64,000 nt of DNA from Vulcanimicrobiota bacterium (GCA_013036105.1 JAAXCX010000004.1:62001-126000); one strand, 5' to 3'. Counted from the first letter of the stretch, positions 1 to 8,705 are shown. Notes: a model not told the origin generated them from the sequence alone. Program-made: numbers and translations.

Positions 1-1195
1 TCGAGCGGGCCGAGAGACCGACGCCAAGCGCGATAAATAACGGCACGGCTTTGCCGAGCCAGCCGCTCGCAGCGGCCGCCCCGAGCCCGCGCTCCACGAT
101 TTGCGCGGCGATCCATTCGCCCGCGATAAAAAGTCCGACAAGTGCGATCGAAACGAATCCGAAGGCTGCCGCTCGGCTGAAGACGATGCTGAGGTCGACT
201 AGGCGGTGCCGCAAAATGGCGTAGGCTATCGCCAGCAGCGGTACGTCCTCGAATAAGGAGATCCAAGCAAACCAGGGTTTCGGGTTCGGATCGATCATCA
301 ACGAGAGGTTCGCGATCACCCAACTCGACTGCGACAGGACGAGCGCCCCCGCCACCCAGCGCATCTGCGCGCGGTGCTCGGCGTCGGCGCGCTGGAGGCC
401 TTCGATCGCCGCCACGAGCGTGAGTACGGAGATGACGATCCAAACGAGATTCTGAAACCAATTCGGGCTCGCCGATCCGGCTATCTCGAAAAGCTGCGTC
501 GGGGGATAGGTATCGGCGAGATAGATCCACAGCTGGACCAACGCCGCTGCCACAACGAGCGGCAGCGCGATGCGGCGGAAGATACTGCGGAACGCCGACG
601 TAAACGGTGGAAAGTACGCGACGAAAAGCAGCAGCATGTAGGTGTTCATCCAGCTCGAGGCCGCGCCGAGCAGGTTGCCCGCGAACGATAAGCCGGTCGA
701 GACGGCGACATCCGAAAACCAATAGAAGGCCATCTGCAGCGCATATCCCACCAGGAAGATCGCGAGCCAGGCCGCCACTTGCCGCGCGCCGCCGCGCCAG
801 GCCACGAGTACCCCTGTGCACGCGAAAATGATTAGGATGAACAACGCGAGCGGCCCCTCTTCGAGGGGTTTGACGCTGGCATATTCCGCCGCGACAATGC
901 GCATTTGCACGACTTTGCCGTCGCGCACCACCGGAAATGTTATCGCTTCTCCGGTGCGCCTGAACGTCGAATCAAACGCCGTGCGAGCCGACGTCCTGCT
1001 CCAGGCCGTGATATCCCCGGGGCGCAATCCGGCCCGGTCGACGGGCGAACCCGGATAGACTCGCGTGACGACCTGATCGCCGTTGTTGAGGGTGTGAAAA
1101 TCGAAACCGAACATTCCGAAGCGATAGGGATTGGCGAGATCATAGCAGCCAAGCGCAATGGCGAGGACGGCAAGCAGAATGACGGCGACCTTCAT
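1..1195 (-). CDS. PDZ-domain multi-pass membrane sensor-like protein (3' end cut by window edge)
   Basis: This reverse-strand frame stays open from the ATG at 1195 to the left edge, giving about 398 residues with no stop. It opens with a signal-anchor helix (MKVAVILLAVLAIAL). A PDZ-like segment follows at about residues 30-100, including VYPGSPVDRAGLRPGDI, then six to eight hydrophobic helices and the motif AYAILRHRLVDLSIVFSRA. The same order (anchor, PDZ, membrane block, ILRHRL-D-FVLNRA) occurs in the gene at 4854-6578, so the two are paralogues. An AAAGG ribosome site lies just upstream of the ATG. The missing C-terminus probably holds a GAF or kinase domain. The stop of the drug exporter lies 39 bases upstream on the same strand, so the two may be co-transcribed. 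No ligand can be assigned. Confidence 0.85.
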   Translation of the reverse strand, partial: MKVAVILLAVLAIALGCYDLANPYRFGMFGFDFHTLNNGDQVVTRVYPGSPVDRAGLRPGDITAWSRTSARTAFDSTFRRTGEAITFPVVRDGKVVQMRIVAAEYASVKPLEEGPLALFILIIFACTGVLVAWRGGARQVAAWLAIFLVGYALQMAFYWFSDVAVSTGLSFAGNLLGAASSWMNTYMLLLFVAYFPPFTSAFRSIFRRIALPLVVAAALVQLWIYLADTYPPTQLFEIAGSASPNWFQNLVWIVISVLTLVAAIEGLQRADAEHRAQMRWVAGALVLSQSSWVIANLSLMIDPNPKPWFAWISLFEDVPLLAIAYAILRHRLVDLSIVFSRAAAFGFVSIALVGLFIAGEWIAAQIVERGLGAAAASGWLGKAVPLFIALGVGLSARS

Positions 1196-1234
1196 AGCCG
1201 CCGTTACCTTTAGTGCAAGCCGGGGCCGGCGCCT

Positions 1235-2731
1235 TTACTCCGCGGCCATTGCTGCCGCGGCGGCGGCAGCTCGCCGCGACGGCCGCATGAAGATCACCAG
1301 CGGTGCGCAGAAAAAGAAAATGATCGCGGAGAGCCTGAAGAGATAATCGTAGGCATTCAAGGCGGACTGTTGCGCGACCAAACCCGTGAGGATCGGTATC
1401 GAGTAGCCGTGCGCGTTGGTGACGCCCGAGGCGAGTTCGCTCCACGCGACTGCAGTCTGCCGTGCCAACAGCGTCGTGAGAATCGCGATCCCGAAACTGC
1501 CGCCGAGCTGGCGGATCAGCGCCGAGACGCCGGTTGCGCCGGCAAGCTCTTCCTTAGGAACCGCCCCCAGCGTCACCGTTGTTAGCGGCACGAACATAAA
1601 GCCGAGCGCCAGCCCCTGCCAGACCCGCGGCCAAAAAACGTCCCAGTACCCGGCATCTTGCGTTAGGCCACCCATCCACCACGTCGAGATACCGAACAGC
1701 AGCATGCCGAAGATAACCATCGCGCGCGAGTCGAGAAAACGCATCAGCGCTCCGACCATCAGCATACTTACCGCCGTTGCGATCGCGCCGGGCAGCAGCG
1801 CCATTCCCGTTTGAAATGCCGTGAACCCTAGGATGGTTTGAAAGAAGAGCGGCAAGATCAAACTTGTTCCGAATAATCCAAACCCTAACACGATGCCAAT
1901 GATGTTGCCGATCGTGAATGTCCGGAATCGAAAGACTCGGATATCCACGAGCGGATACTTGTCGCGTATCGTCTTGTAGATGAACCAGGCGAGGGCGACG
2001 ATCGCGACGATCGACAACGTCCAGATCGTGCCCGAGTCAAACCAATCGTCGTGTTGCCCGCGTTCCAGCACGTACTGCAGCGATGCAAGCCCGGCCGTCA
2101 GCAACCCTAGTCCAATCCAATCGACGCCACCCTTCGGTTTTTCCAAGAAGTGCGGGTTCGGAATGAACATGAGCGTCATGAGAAACGCCGCGATGCCGAT
2201 CGGTATGTTGATATAGAAGATGAGCGGCCACGTATAGTTGTCGATAATGTATCCGCCCAGCGTAGGGCCAACCGCCGGTCCGACCATCGCGCCCAGCCCG
2301 AAGATCGCCATGGCCGCGCCGCGCTTTGCCGGCGGATAGGTTTCGAACAGGATTGCTTGCGCGGTCGGCTGCAGCGCGCCGCCGCCGAAGCCCTGGATCA
2401 CGCGATAAAAGACCAGCTGCCAAATGCTGTGCGCGGTCCCGCAGAGCAGCGACGCGATCGTGAAGATCGCCAGGCAGCCGGCATAGAAATTTTTGCGTCC
2501 GAGATACGCGGTCAGCCAGCCGTTGAGCGGCATGACGACGACGCTTGCCAGAATGTAGCCCGTCGCCACCCACGCGACTTCGTCGATCGACGCGCCCAAG
2601 TTGCCGGCGATGTCGTTGAGCGCGACGTTCACGATCGTGGCGTCGATGATTGCCATGATCAACCCGAGCATAACGGTGATCGTAATGAGCGCCACCGGTG
2701 CGTTTGCGCGCGCGCGGAACGGGTTAGACAC
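1235..2731 (-). CDS. DHA2-family MFS multidrug exporter (EmrB/QacA type)
   Basis: The 498-residue protein has the 14-helix layout of the DHA2 drug:H+ antiporters. Helix 1 carries the family signature around IMAIIDATIVNVAL. Motif A is GWLTAYLGRKNFY after helix 2, and the antiporter motif C is GLGAMVGPAVGPTLGGYI in helix 5. Proteins of this type sit in the inner membrane and export lipophilic compounds, usually with an EmrA-type periplasmic adaptor and an outer-membrane channel. Neither partner is visible next to it here. The C-terminus ends in an alanine-rich tail. Substrate is unknown. Confidence 0.93.
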   Translation of the reverse strand: MSNPFRARANAPVALITITVMLGLIMAIIDATIVNVALNDIAGNLGASIDEVAWVATGYILASVVVMPLNGWLTAYLGRKNFYAGCLAIFTIASLLCGTAHSIWQLVFYRVIQGFGGGALQPTAQAILFETYPPAKRGAAMAIFGLGAMVGPAVGPTLGGYIIDNYTWPLIFYINIPIGIAAFLMTLMFIPNPHFLEKPKGGVDWIGLGLLTAGLASLQYVLERGQHDDWFDSGTIWTLSIVAIVALAWFIYKTIRDKYPLVDIRVFRFRTFTIGNIIGIVLGFGLFGTSLILPLFFQTILGFTAFQTGMALLPGAIATAVSMLMVGALMRFLDSRAMVIFGMLLFGISTWWMGGLTQDAGYWDVFWPRVWQGLALGFMFVPLTTVTLGAVPKEELAGATGVSALIRQLGGSFGIAILTTLLARQTAVAWSELASGVTNAHGYSIPILTGLVAQQSALNAYDYLFRLSAIIFFFCAPLVIFMRPSRRAAAAAAAMAAE

Positions 2732-2767
2732 TAGGGCGCCGGCCGCCGCGTGGCATATACTGATGGC

Positions 2768-2956
2768 ATGAAGTTGCTGCTCGAGATCTTAATCGCGATA
2801 ATCCTGCACCCGGTTGCATGGATACTGGTGCTGGTCGATCTCGCCGGCCGCGACGACCTGACGACTGCCCAGAAATTCATCTGGGGTGCCTTTTCGATTA
2901 TCTGGGGCATCGGTCCAATTCTGTATATCCTGGTGGGTGGCGGCAAGCTCTGGTGA
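2768..2956 (+). CDS. Small two-helix membrane protein
   Basis: The reading frame gives about 62 residues from the ATG at 2768. A GTG at 2750 is an alternative start adding six residues. It has two hydrophobic helices, about residues 2-23 and 40-55, joined by a short polar loop containing DLAGRDDLTTAQK. A TATACT hexamer ends seven bases before the ATG and no Shine-Dalgarno is seen, so a leaderless transcript is possible. It precedes the oxidase-ZIP gene on the same strand by about 40 bases. It resembles short phospholipase_D-nuclease N-terminal-like (PLDc_N) membrane proteins in layout, but no function is claimed. Confidence 0.6.
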   Translation: MKLLLEILIAIILHPVAWILVLVDLAGRDDLTTAQKFIWGAFSIIWGIGPILYILVGGGKLW

Positions 2957-2996
2957 CGTAGGGGGCCAAAAGCCCCGCTTCCCGGAACAGTTAGGC

Positions 2997-4877
2997 GTGC
3001 CGAAGTCGATCGTCAGGCGAGGCTTATTCGCCTTCGCGCTTCTCTTGGGAGCGCTCAGCGTAGGCCCGGCCTGGGCCGATACGGACGAGACGACAGCGGG
3101 GGGCAACCCAGCCGCGATCGGCATGCAGCCCCTGCGCGGCGCCATCCCCGCCGCGACCCCTTACCCGGGCGAGTCCAAGCTGACACGCCGCGAAGACGGC
3201 ACGTTCGGAGCCGTTGCCCAATCCAGCGGCCGCACGCGCATTTTTCACCTGGTGGAGCGCGACGCTCCGTGGACGCTCCAGCCGGGACTGACCGTGATGG
3301 CCAAGACCTATAACGGCGTCGTCCCCGGCCCGACGCTGGTCGTGCATCAAGGCGATCGCGTCGTGATCGATTACCGCAACGAACAGAGCACTCCCGACAC
3401 GCTGCATCTGCACGGCATTCACGAGATTCCGGTGAGCATGGACGGCGTCGCCGGCATATCGCAGCCACCGGTGATGCAAGGCCAATCCTATCGGTACATC
3501 TTCACCGCGGATACGCCCGGAACGTTCCTCTATCACTCACACGACGACGAAGAAATGGTCAACAGCGGACTTTACGGCGCGATAGTTGTCTTGCCGGCGC
3601 ATGTCTCCGCATCGCAACGGTCGGATCGCGACGACGTCGAGGTGCTGTCGTCGTGGGCGATTCAAAGTTTAAGCGAAAACCATTTTACGATCAACGGAAA
3701 AGAGTATCCGTACACGGCGCCGATCGAGGTGCGTAAGGGCCAGCGCGTTCGCCTTCGCTGGATCAACATTTCCGGCGAAAGCATGCACACCATGCATACG
3801 CACGGGCATTATCAGCGGATCGTCGCGCGCGATGCGCAGCCGGTGACGTACCAAGATATCGAGGATACGGTTTTTTTGGGTCCCGGACAGCGCGTGGACG
3901 TCATCATCGAGGCCAATCAACTACCGGGAACGTGGCTCGTGCACTGTCACGTGATCGATCACACCGAGGACGGTTCGGGAATGCCCGATGGCTTGGTCAC
4001 CGCGATTCATTACCAGGGCACGCCGTACACCGGAGCCGCAATGAACACCGCGATGCGCGCGATGCTTCCCTCATTCGGCCGCACAAAGGGCGGACTATCC
4101 TTCGGCATGACGGTGCTCCTGGGTGCGATCGCCGGACTGACGATATTTCTCGGATTGCCGGTCGCGCGGATGCGCAACGTGTCGCCGTCGGTGATGGCGG
4201 CGCTCAATGCATTGGCGATCGGAATCCTGGTCTACCTCGTGGTGGAAATCGCCGGAAGCGCCACCGCGCCACTGGCGCAAGCGGCGCGTTTCTGGCACGG
4301 CGGCGGTGCGCCGGTGGGAGTCATTTCGCTTGCGGCCGCCTATGTCGGCGGCTTATTTGCCGGTCTTGTCGGGTTGGGTTTTGTTGCCAACAAACTCAGC
4401 AGCCGTGCCGCATCCTCGATCGATCAGCCGCTCGTGCTGGCCGCCGTCATCGCAATCGGAATCGGCGCCCATAATTTTGCCGAAGGACTAGCCATCGGCG
4501 CTTCGGCCGCAAGCGGTGCGACCGCGATTGCGATCGGCCTGATCGTCGGCTTCGCGCTGCACAACGCGACCGAAGGCTTCGGGATTGCCGCGCCGCTTTC
4601 GGGACGCGTCATTCCATCATGGCCGCAGCTCGGGTTGGCCGGGCTCGTCGCCGGCGGCCCCACGTTCTTGGGTACGGTGGTCGGCTACACGTTTCAGTCA
4701 CCGGTTCTCTCGGTGTTATTTTTGGCGACGGCGATCGGCGCGTTGGTTTTCGTGATCGGCGAAATTTGGGCCGTGCTGCGGCGTAACTTGGGGATTACGC
4801 CACTGGTGACGTCGATGCTGGCGTGCGGATTCTTGATCGCGCTGACGACGGAGTTAGTTCTCGACCTTAGCGGGTGA
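2997..4877 (+). CDS. Multicopper oxidase fused to a ZIP-family metal transporter
   Basis: The 626-residue protein joins two usually separate proteins. An N-terminal signal or anchor (about 1-27) is followed by a two-cupredoxin multicopper oxidase. Its four copper motifs are HLH at 137-139, HSH at 180-182, HTMHTH at 264-269 and HCHVIDH at 316-322, so all type 1, 2 and 3 histidine and cysteine ligands appear present. From about residue 369 comes a ZIP domain of roughly eight helices. It carries both metal-site motifs, HNFAEG at 492 and HNATEG at 522. The oxidase should lie outside the inner membrane, passing metal to the ZIP channel; iron, manganese or copper are all possible substrates. The start chosen is GTG 2997, where the signal peptide begins. 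An in-frame start 111 bases earlier would add an unlikely leader. The 3' end overlaps the convergent neighbour by 24 bases. Confidence 0.9.
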   Translation: MPKSIVRRGLFAFALLLGALSVGPAWADTDETTAGGNPAAIGMQPLRGAIPAATPYPGESKLTRREDGTFGAVAQSSGRTRIFHLVERDAPWTLQPGLTVMAKTYNGVVPGPTLVVHQGDRVVIDYRNEQSTPDTLHLHGIHEIPVSMDGVAGISQPPVMQGQSYRYIFTADTPGTFLYHSHDDEEMVNSGLYGAIVVLPAHVSASQRSDRDDVEVLSSWAIQSLSENHFTINGKEYPYTAPIEVRKGQRVRLRWINISGESMHTMHTHGHYQRIVARDAQPVTYQDIEDTVFLGPGQRVDVIIEANQLPGTWLVHCHVIDHTEDGSGMPDGLVTAIHYQGTPYTGAAMNTAMRAMLPSFGRTKGGLSFGMTVLLGAIAGLTIFLGLPVARMRNVSPSVMAALNALAIGILVYLVVEIAGSATAPLAQAARFWHGGGAPVGVISLAAAYVGGLFAGLVGLGFVANKLSSRAASSIDQPLVLAAVIAIGIGAHNFAEGLAIGASAASGATAIAIGLIVGFALHNATEGFGIAAPLSGRVIPSWPQLGLAGLVAGGPTFLGTVVGYTFQSPVLSVLFLATAIGALVFVIGEIWAVLRRNLGITPLVTSMLACGFLIALTTELVLDLSG

Positions 4878-6578
4878 CAAAGCGCCCTGCAGCCGTGCGA
4901 CTTCGCGCTCGAGTGCCGTTAGGCGAACGCCGTCGAAAGCTGCGGCAACCCCGTGCGCGACTTGCAGGAGCGCGTCGCGCTCGTCGGGAGCGTAAAATTC
5001 ACCGGTCCCCTTCGCGCCGCAGGCAAGAAAACCATCAACATGGCCGCGCGCGAATAATGGAAGCGCCAGCGACTCTGCAATAAGCGAGCCTCTGACGTGC
5101 TCGACGGGTTTATGATCGGTCCGCATCGCCACCAGAGCGGCATCGTTTTCGGGCATGCTTGCCGGAGCATCCAACTCTCCGCATGCTGAGCTCAGCACAT
5201 ATGTGCCGGTGGCTTGGTCGCGAACGTAGAGCGCGCTCCATTGCGCCTGAGTCCTAGCGCAGACCGTTTGCACCGTACGGTCGGCTATCGTTCGAAAATC
5301 CGTGATAAAAAGCACCTGCCGCGCGAAATCGCGCAGTGCCCTATCGTTTTCATGACGCTCGCGAAAAAGCCAGTCGTCGACAAAGTGTTCCGTAACGGCG
5401 TGCGCGCGCCGGATCGACATGAAGAGCAGCAGGGCGATGCCGACCTGCACCAAGGCATTTGTCGTCCGATTCTGACTCAGTATAAATCGCTCGGCTAGCC
5501 ACTCCAGCAGCGCGAACAAGGGAACGAAAACAGTTGTAAGGACCGCATAAATGGCGGCGCGGTTCAACACAAACCCAAGATCGAAAAGCCGATGGCGCAG
5601 AATAACGTATACAAATCCGACGTCGGTAATAACCAGGGTCGCAAGCCACGGGCGCGCTACGGAAACTTGCAGCGGGGCCGCCGCCAGCACGACGTCGTAG
5701 GCAATTGGCCCGAGTGATCCGACGATGAAGAAGGCGAGCAATAGCCGCAAGCGCCGGCGTTGAGCCGGATCGGGTAAGAACAAGCCGCCCACGAGACCGA
5801 GCGCCGGCAGAACCGATAGGAAAATAATGAGCGCATAACGGTATTCGACTCGCGCTTGCCCTAAGCCGAAGTTGAGCCAATCGGCGGAGAAGACATTTGC
5901 AAACCAGAAGGCCGCCAAAACAAGCGCCAGGCTCGGCAGCGCATTTGCGCAAATCCGCCGTAATTTCGTGTTTTCTAGGTTAGAAGGGTATGTGCACGCG
6001 AAACGGATCAGTGCCGCGGCCGAAACAAACGTCCCCGTAACGGAGAGCCAAATGATCACGCCGCGCGCGAGAGCCGCGTTATTGTTGGTCATCGTCGCCG
6101 ACTCGCAAACGAAGAAGAGAATGAGCGCTCGCGCCGGCGCGTTGCCCCAACTTCGGAGCGCAAGCAAAAAGGCAAGCGCGAGCTGAATGATTTCTAGGAC
6201 GAAAAGAATCACTTCGGTCGGAGGCGACGGTCTGTAGCGCGCCTGCGCCGTCAGCGTTACCGATCGGCTCTCCCCGTGATGAAGTACTCGCGCCCTGATG
6301 CGTGTGCCGGGCGCCGGGTTGAGGAAGACGAGTGCATGGGGAACGAGCGCGCGCAGGCTGTCGCCCGCGACGATACCGGCTTGCGCGGCGGGACCGCCCG
6401 GATCGACGGCGGAAACGGTGACGGAGCGTGGATCGCTGCCGAATGAATGGTCGAACGGCACGCTGACGTGAACCGACGCGATTCCCCAATCGCCGTAAGC
6501 CTTCGTCGCAAAGAAGCTGCTGTACGTGCAGTAAGCCGCAGCTAAGAGAATAAGGGCTAACGCTATGAGGCGCGCCAT
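4854..6578 (-). CDS. PDZ-membrane-GAF sensor-like protein without a kinase domain
   Basis: The 574-residue protein starts with a signal-anchor helix, then a PDZ-like region (about 35-110, with SAVDPGGPAAQAGIVAGDSL). A block of about eight membrane helices follows (about 125-390), then a GAF-like cytosolic domain (about 410-560, with LALPLFARGHVDGFLACG). The C-terminus is a short helix (ALEREVARLQGAL). No HisKA, HATPase, GGDEF or HTH segment follows the GAF domain, so the output is unknown. It may act through a partner protein. It is paralogous to the partial gene at the left edge. It is divergent from the glutathionyl-hydroquinone reductase gene, with 65 bases between starts. Confidence 0.85.
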   Translation of the reverse strand: MARLIALALILLAAAYCTYSSFFATKAYGDWGIASVHVSVPFDHSFGSDPRSVTVSAVDPGGPAAQAGIVAGDSLRALVPHALVFLNPAPGTRIRARVLHHGESRSVTLTAQARYRPSPPTEVILFVLEIIQLALAFLLALRSWGNAPARALILFFVCESATMTNNNAALARGVIIWLSVTGTFVSAAALIRFACTYPSNLENTKLRRICANALPSLALVLAAFWFANVFSADWLNFGLGQARVEYRYALIIFLSVLPALGLVGGLFLPDPAQRRRLRLLLAFFIVGSLGPIAYDVVLAAAPLQVSVARPWLATLVITDVGFVYVILRHRLFDLGFVLNRAAIYAVLTTVFVPLFALLEWLAERFILSQNRTTNALVQVGIALLLFMSIRRAHAVTEHFVDDWLFRERHENDRALRDFARQVLFITDFRTIADRTVQTVCARTQAQWSALYVRDQATGTYVLSSACGELDAPASMPENDAALVAMRTDHKPVEHVRGSLIAESLALPLFARGHVDGFLACGAKGTGEFYAPDERDALLQVAHGVAAAFDGVRLTALEREVARLQGALSPAKVEN

Positions 6579-6629
6579 GACCGTAGCATACGGCGGCCCT
6601 CCAGGTTCGCCTCCGTTACGTGCGGTAAC

Positions 6630-6642
6630 ATGTTGTCAACAT
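6630..6642. promoter_or_regulatory. Perfect 13-bp dyad at the reductase start
   Basis: ATGTTG-T-CAACAT is a perfect inverted repeat ending one base before the GTG start of the reductase. A second dyad, GTTAC-N5-GTAAC, lies just upstream. The size and symmetry suit a dimeric repressor of MarR or TetR type. That reading is inference, and no such regulator is encoded next door. Confidence 0.4.
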
Positions 6643-6643
6643 C

Positions 6644-7567
6644 GTGAGCACCATAGCCAAGGCGCAATTCCCGGACGAGCAGAGCGGCGGTGACTTTCAG
6701 CGCCAGGGCGACGCCTTCCGCGAGCCTATCGCGGGGGAAACCGGGCGCTATCATCTCTACGTCTCGTGGGCGTGTCCGTGGGCCTCGCGCGCAATCATCG
6801 CGCGTACAATCAAAGGTCTGGAGGATGCCATCTCGATGAGCGCCGTCGATCCGATTCGCGACGAGCGCGGCTGGGCGTTTCGGGAAGGCCCGGGATACTC
6901 GCGCGACCCGATCAACGGCTTTGCGTTTTTGAGTGAAGCCTATGCGGTCAGCGATCCGTCATACCGGGGACGCGTGACGGTGCCTGCGCTCTGGGACAAA
7001 CAGGCGCGGCGGATCGCCAACAACTCCGACGACGATATCATGCGCGCATTCGAAACGGAGTTCGAGGCGTTTGCAAAAGATCGCATCGACCTGTATCCGG
7101 CCGAACACCGCGACGAAATCGATGCGCTCAACGAGCTCATCTACGAAACAGTCAACAATGGCGTGTACCGCGCGGGCTTTGCGACATCGCAAGAAGCCTA
7201 CGAAAAGGCGGCATACGGCGTCTTCGATACGCTCGACCGCCTCGAAGAGCGCTTAGCGCACCGCCGCTACCTGATTGCGAAACAGCCGGTGGAAACCGAC
7301 TGGAAGCTGTTCGTGACGCTGATCCGGTTTGACGCGGTGTACTTCGGGCATTTCAAATGCAACGTCCGCCGCATCGTCGACTATCCCAACCTTTGGGGCT
7401 ATTTACGGGACCTCTATGCCATTGACGGCATTGCAGAGACGGTGAATTTCGATCACATCAAGCGCCACTACTACATGACGCATGATGAGATCAATCCAAC
7501 GCGCATCGTACCAATAGGGCCGGCCCTCGATTTTCTGACGCCCCACGGCCGGGAAAAACTTACTTAG
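6644..7567 (+). CDS. Glutathionyl-hydroquinone reductase (omega-like glutathione S-transferase, YqjG/PcpF family)
   Basis: The 307-residue protein matches the xenobiotic glutathione reductase family, which uses glutathione to remove the glutathionyl group from conjugated hydroquinones. The thioredoxin-fold N-terminus carries the catalytic cysteine in SWACPWASR (Cys44). It is followed by the family's VDPIRDERGWAF region and an all-helical C-terminal domain with LYPAEHRDEIDALNELIYETVNNGVYRAGFA-like spacing. Family length is usually 310-330, so it is complete. The start is a GTG immediately after a 13-bp dyad. The 3' end overlaps the convergent gene by 8 bases. Its presence implies a low-molecular-weight thiol, probably glutathione, in the host. 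Confidence 0.92.
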   Translation: MSTIAKAQFPDEQSGGDFQRQGDAFREPIAGETGRYHLYVSWACPWASRAIIARTIKGLEDAISMSAVDPIRDERGWAFREGPGYSRDPINGFAFLSEAYAVSDPSYRGRVTVPALWDKQARRIANNSDDDIMRAFETEFEAFAKDRIDLYPAEHRDEIDALNELIYETVNNGVYRAGFATSQEAYEKAAYGVFDTLDRLEERLAHRRYLIAKQPVETDWKLFVTLIRFDAVYFGHFKCNVRRIVDYPNLWGYLRDLYAIDGIAETVNFDHIKRHYYMTHDEINPTRIVPIGPALDFLTPHGREKLT

Positions 7568-8264
7568 CAGCCCCGAGCGTGGGAAACGTGACGTTTTGCA
7601 AGACGAGCGTGCTGGAAAAGGCGCGGTCCTTTGAGTTGGGCGCCGGCTGCCAGTTCGCGTCGATCTCGGATATCCACCAGACCGCTTGCGGTCCGTACGG
7701 TTTGAAAGAATAATCGATCGCGGCGCTCCAGCCGCCGGGGTTTTCCGCATATGTCAGCTTGCGCACCTGGAACGTCGCGCCATCGACCCAGAGCGCGCGC
7801 AGCGGATACTGATTGGGAGCGTTGAGCGGGCGCAAGAGCAAGTGATAGACGTCCGCGTCGTCGAGGCGCTCTTCGCCTGCGAGCGTGACGTCGTAATGCG
7901 CGGCGCGTACTTGCGCGATCACGGGAAGTTTGGAAGGGGCAAACGGATCGATCTGCATGCTCCCCGGATAGACCGACGAAATGTTGAAGCCAAGCGGAGA
8001 ATACGCCGGCCCTTCGCAGTTGGGACCGCGGCTCGTTTTCGGCTGCGCCAGCCCTTGATCGATCTCAACGGTCGCGCACCAGTGATCGAACGTGCGCAGC
8101 ACGACGTGCTCGCTTCCGCGAGTCACGGTACCGGCTGTATCGCGGTGCGTGATCGACGTGTCAAACGCAACGTAGGCGGGAAGCGCGCGAGCTTCCCATG
8201 CATCCTCGGCATAGAAAAAGATTTGCAGCGGGGTCAGAACGGCGGCGAGGATCGCGCCCGTCAC
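7560..8264 (-). CDS. Secreted or envelope protein of unknown function
   Basis: The 234-residue product begins with a short hydrophobic stretch (MTGAILAAVLTPLQIFF) that could be a signal peptide. It then looks like a beta-rich soluble domain (for example VYHLLLRPLNAP, LRALWVDGATFQVRKLTY). The repeated strands with a conserved-looking WVDGATFQVRKL segment resemble the LolA/LolB-like or outer-membrane lipoprotein-sorting folds, but this is only a shape argument. It follows the ATPase-like gene by six bases on the same strand, so the two form an operon. The start is a GTG. No domain is recognised with certainty. Confidence 0.7.
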   Translation of the reverse strand: MTGAILAAVLTPLQIFFYAEDAWEARALPAYVAFDTSITHRDTAGTVTRGSEHVVLRTFDHWCATVEIDQGLAQPKTSRGPNCEGPAYSPLGFNISSVYPGSMQIDPFAPSKLPVIAQVRAAHYDVTLAGEERLDDADVYHLLLRPLNAPNQYPLRALWVDGATFQVRKLTYAENPGGWSAAIDYSFKPYGPQAVWWISEIDANWQPAPNSKDRAFSSTLVLQNVTFPTLGAAK

Positions 8265-8270
8265 GCGGCG

Positions 8271-8705
8271 CTAGGAAGCGTAGCGGCGGCTGATCTCCTG
8301 CGCGTGCTGATACGTCTGCGTCGCGCGCGAATGAAACATGGCCGCTCCCGACGATTCGGGCGGCATGCGCAGAACGATGTGCGTGCCTTGCGCGCTGGCC
8401 TCGACGGTAAGCGGGACGCGCGTTCCCAATAAGATCTTGCGCCGGTATTCGTTGTGATCGACGCCGATGGCGGGCGGCCCCTGCGCATACAAATGAATGG
8501 TCGGCCCGGCCATGTCGCTTTCCACGGAAACCGCCAGCGCCCAATGCCCGCGCTCGGTCTCGGCGGCAAGCAACTCACCGAGTACCAGCTCGAGCGCGAA
8601 CAGATCCGCGTCAGGATCGTCGGCGAGTCCACGAACCTCATCAATGGCGCTGCGGCGCACTCGCGCGACCGAGAATGCGTCCGCTGAGTCGATCGACCAA
8701 TTCAT
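8271..8705 (-). CDS. Anti-sigma-type HATPase-like regulatory protein (degenerate)
   Basis: The 144-residue protein has the outline of an RsbW/SpoIIAB-like histidine-kinase-type ATPase. An N-terminal helix with SVARVRRSAIDEVRGLA is followed by a helix reading LELVLGELLAA, where the family normally has ELLxNAxxH, then beta strands ending in GTHIVLRMPP. The asparagine of the N box is replaced by alanine and no clear G1 box follows. It may therefore bind ATP poorly or act only as a binding partner. A STAS protein that such ATPases normally bind is encoded at 22631-22960, but the link is conjecture. It leads an operon with the secreted protein downstream. Confidence 0.6.
   Translation of the reverse strand: MNWSIDSADAFSVARVRRSAIDEVRGLADDPDADLFALELVLGELLAAETERGHWALAVSVESDMAGPTIHLYAQGPPAIGVDHNEYRRKILLGTRVPLTVEASAQGTHIVLRMPPESSGAAMFHSRATQTYQHAQEISRRYAS

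Noticed and set aside
2886-2996. Earlier start codon for the oxidase-ZIP gene
   Set aside because: It would place about 37 residues, partly overlapping the small membrane gene, in front of a clear signal peptide that begins at GTG 2997.
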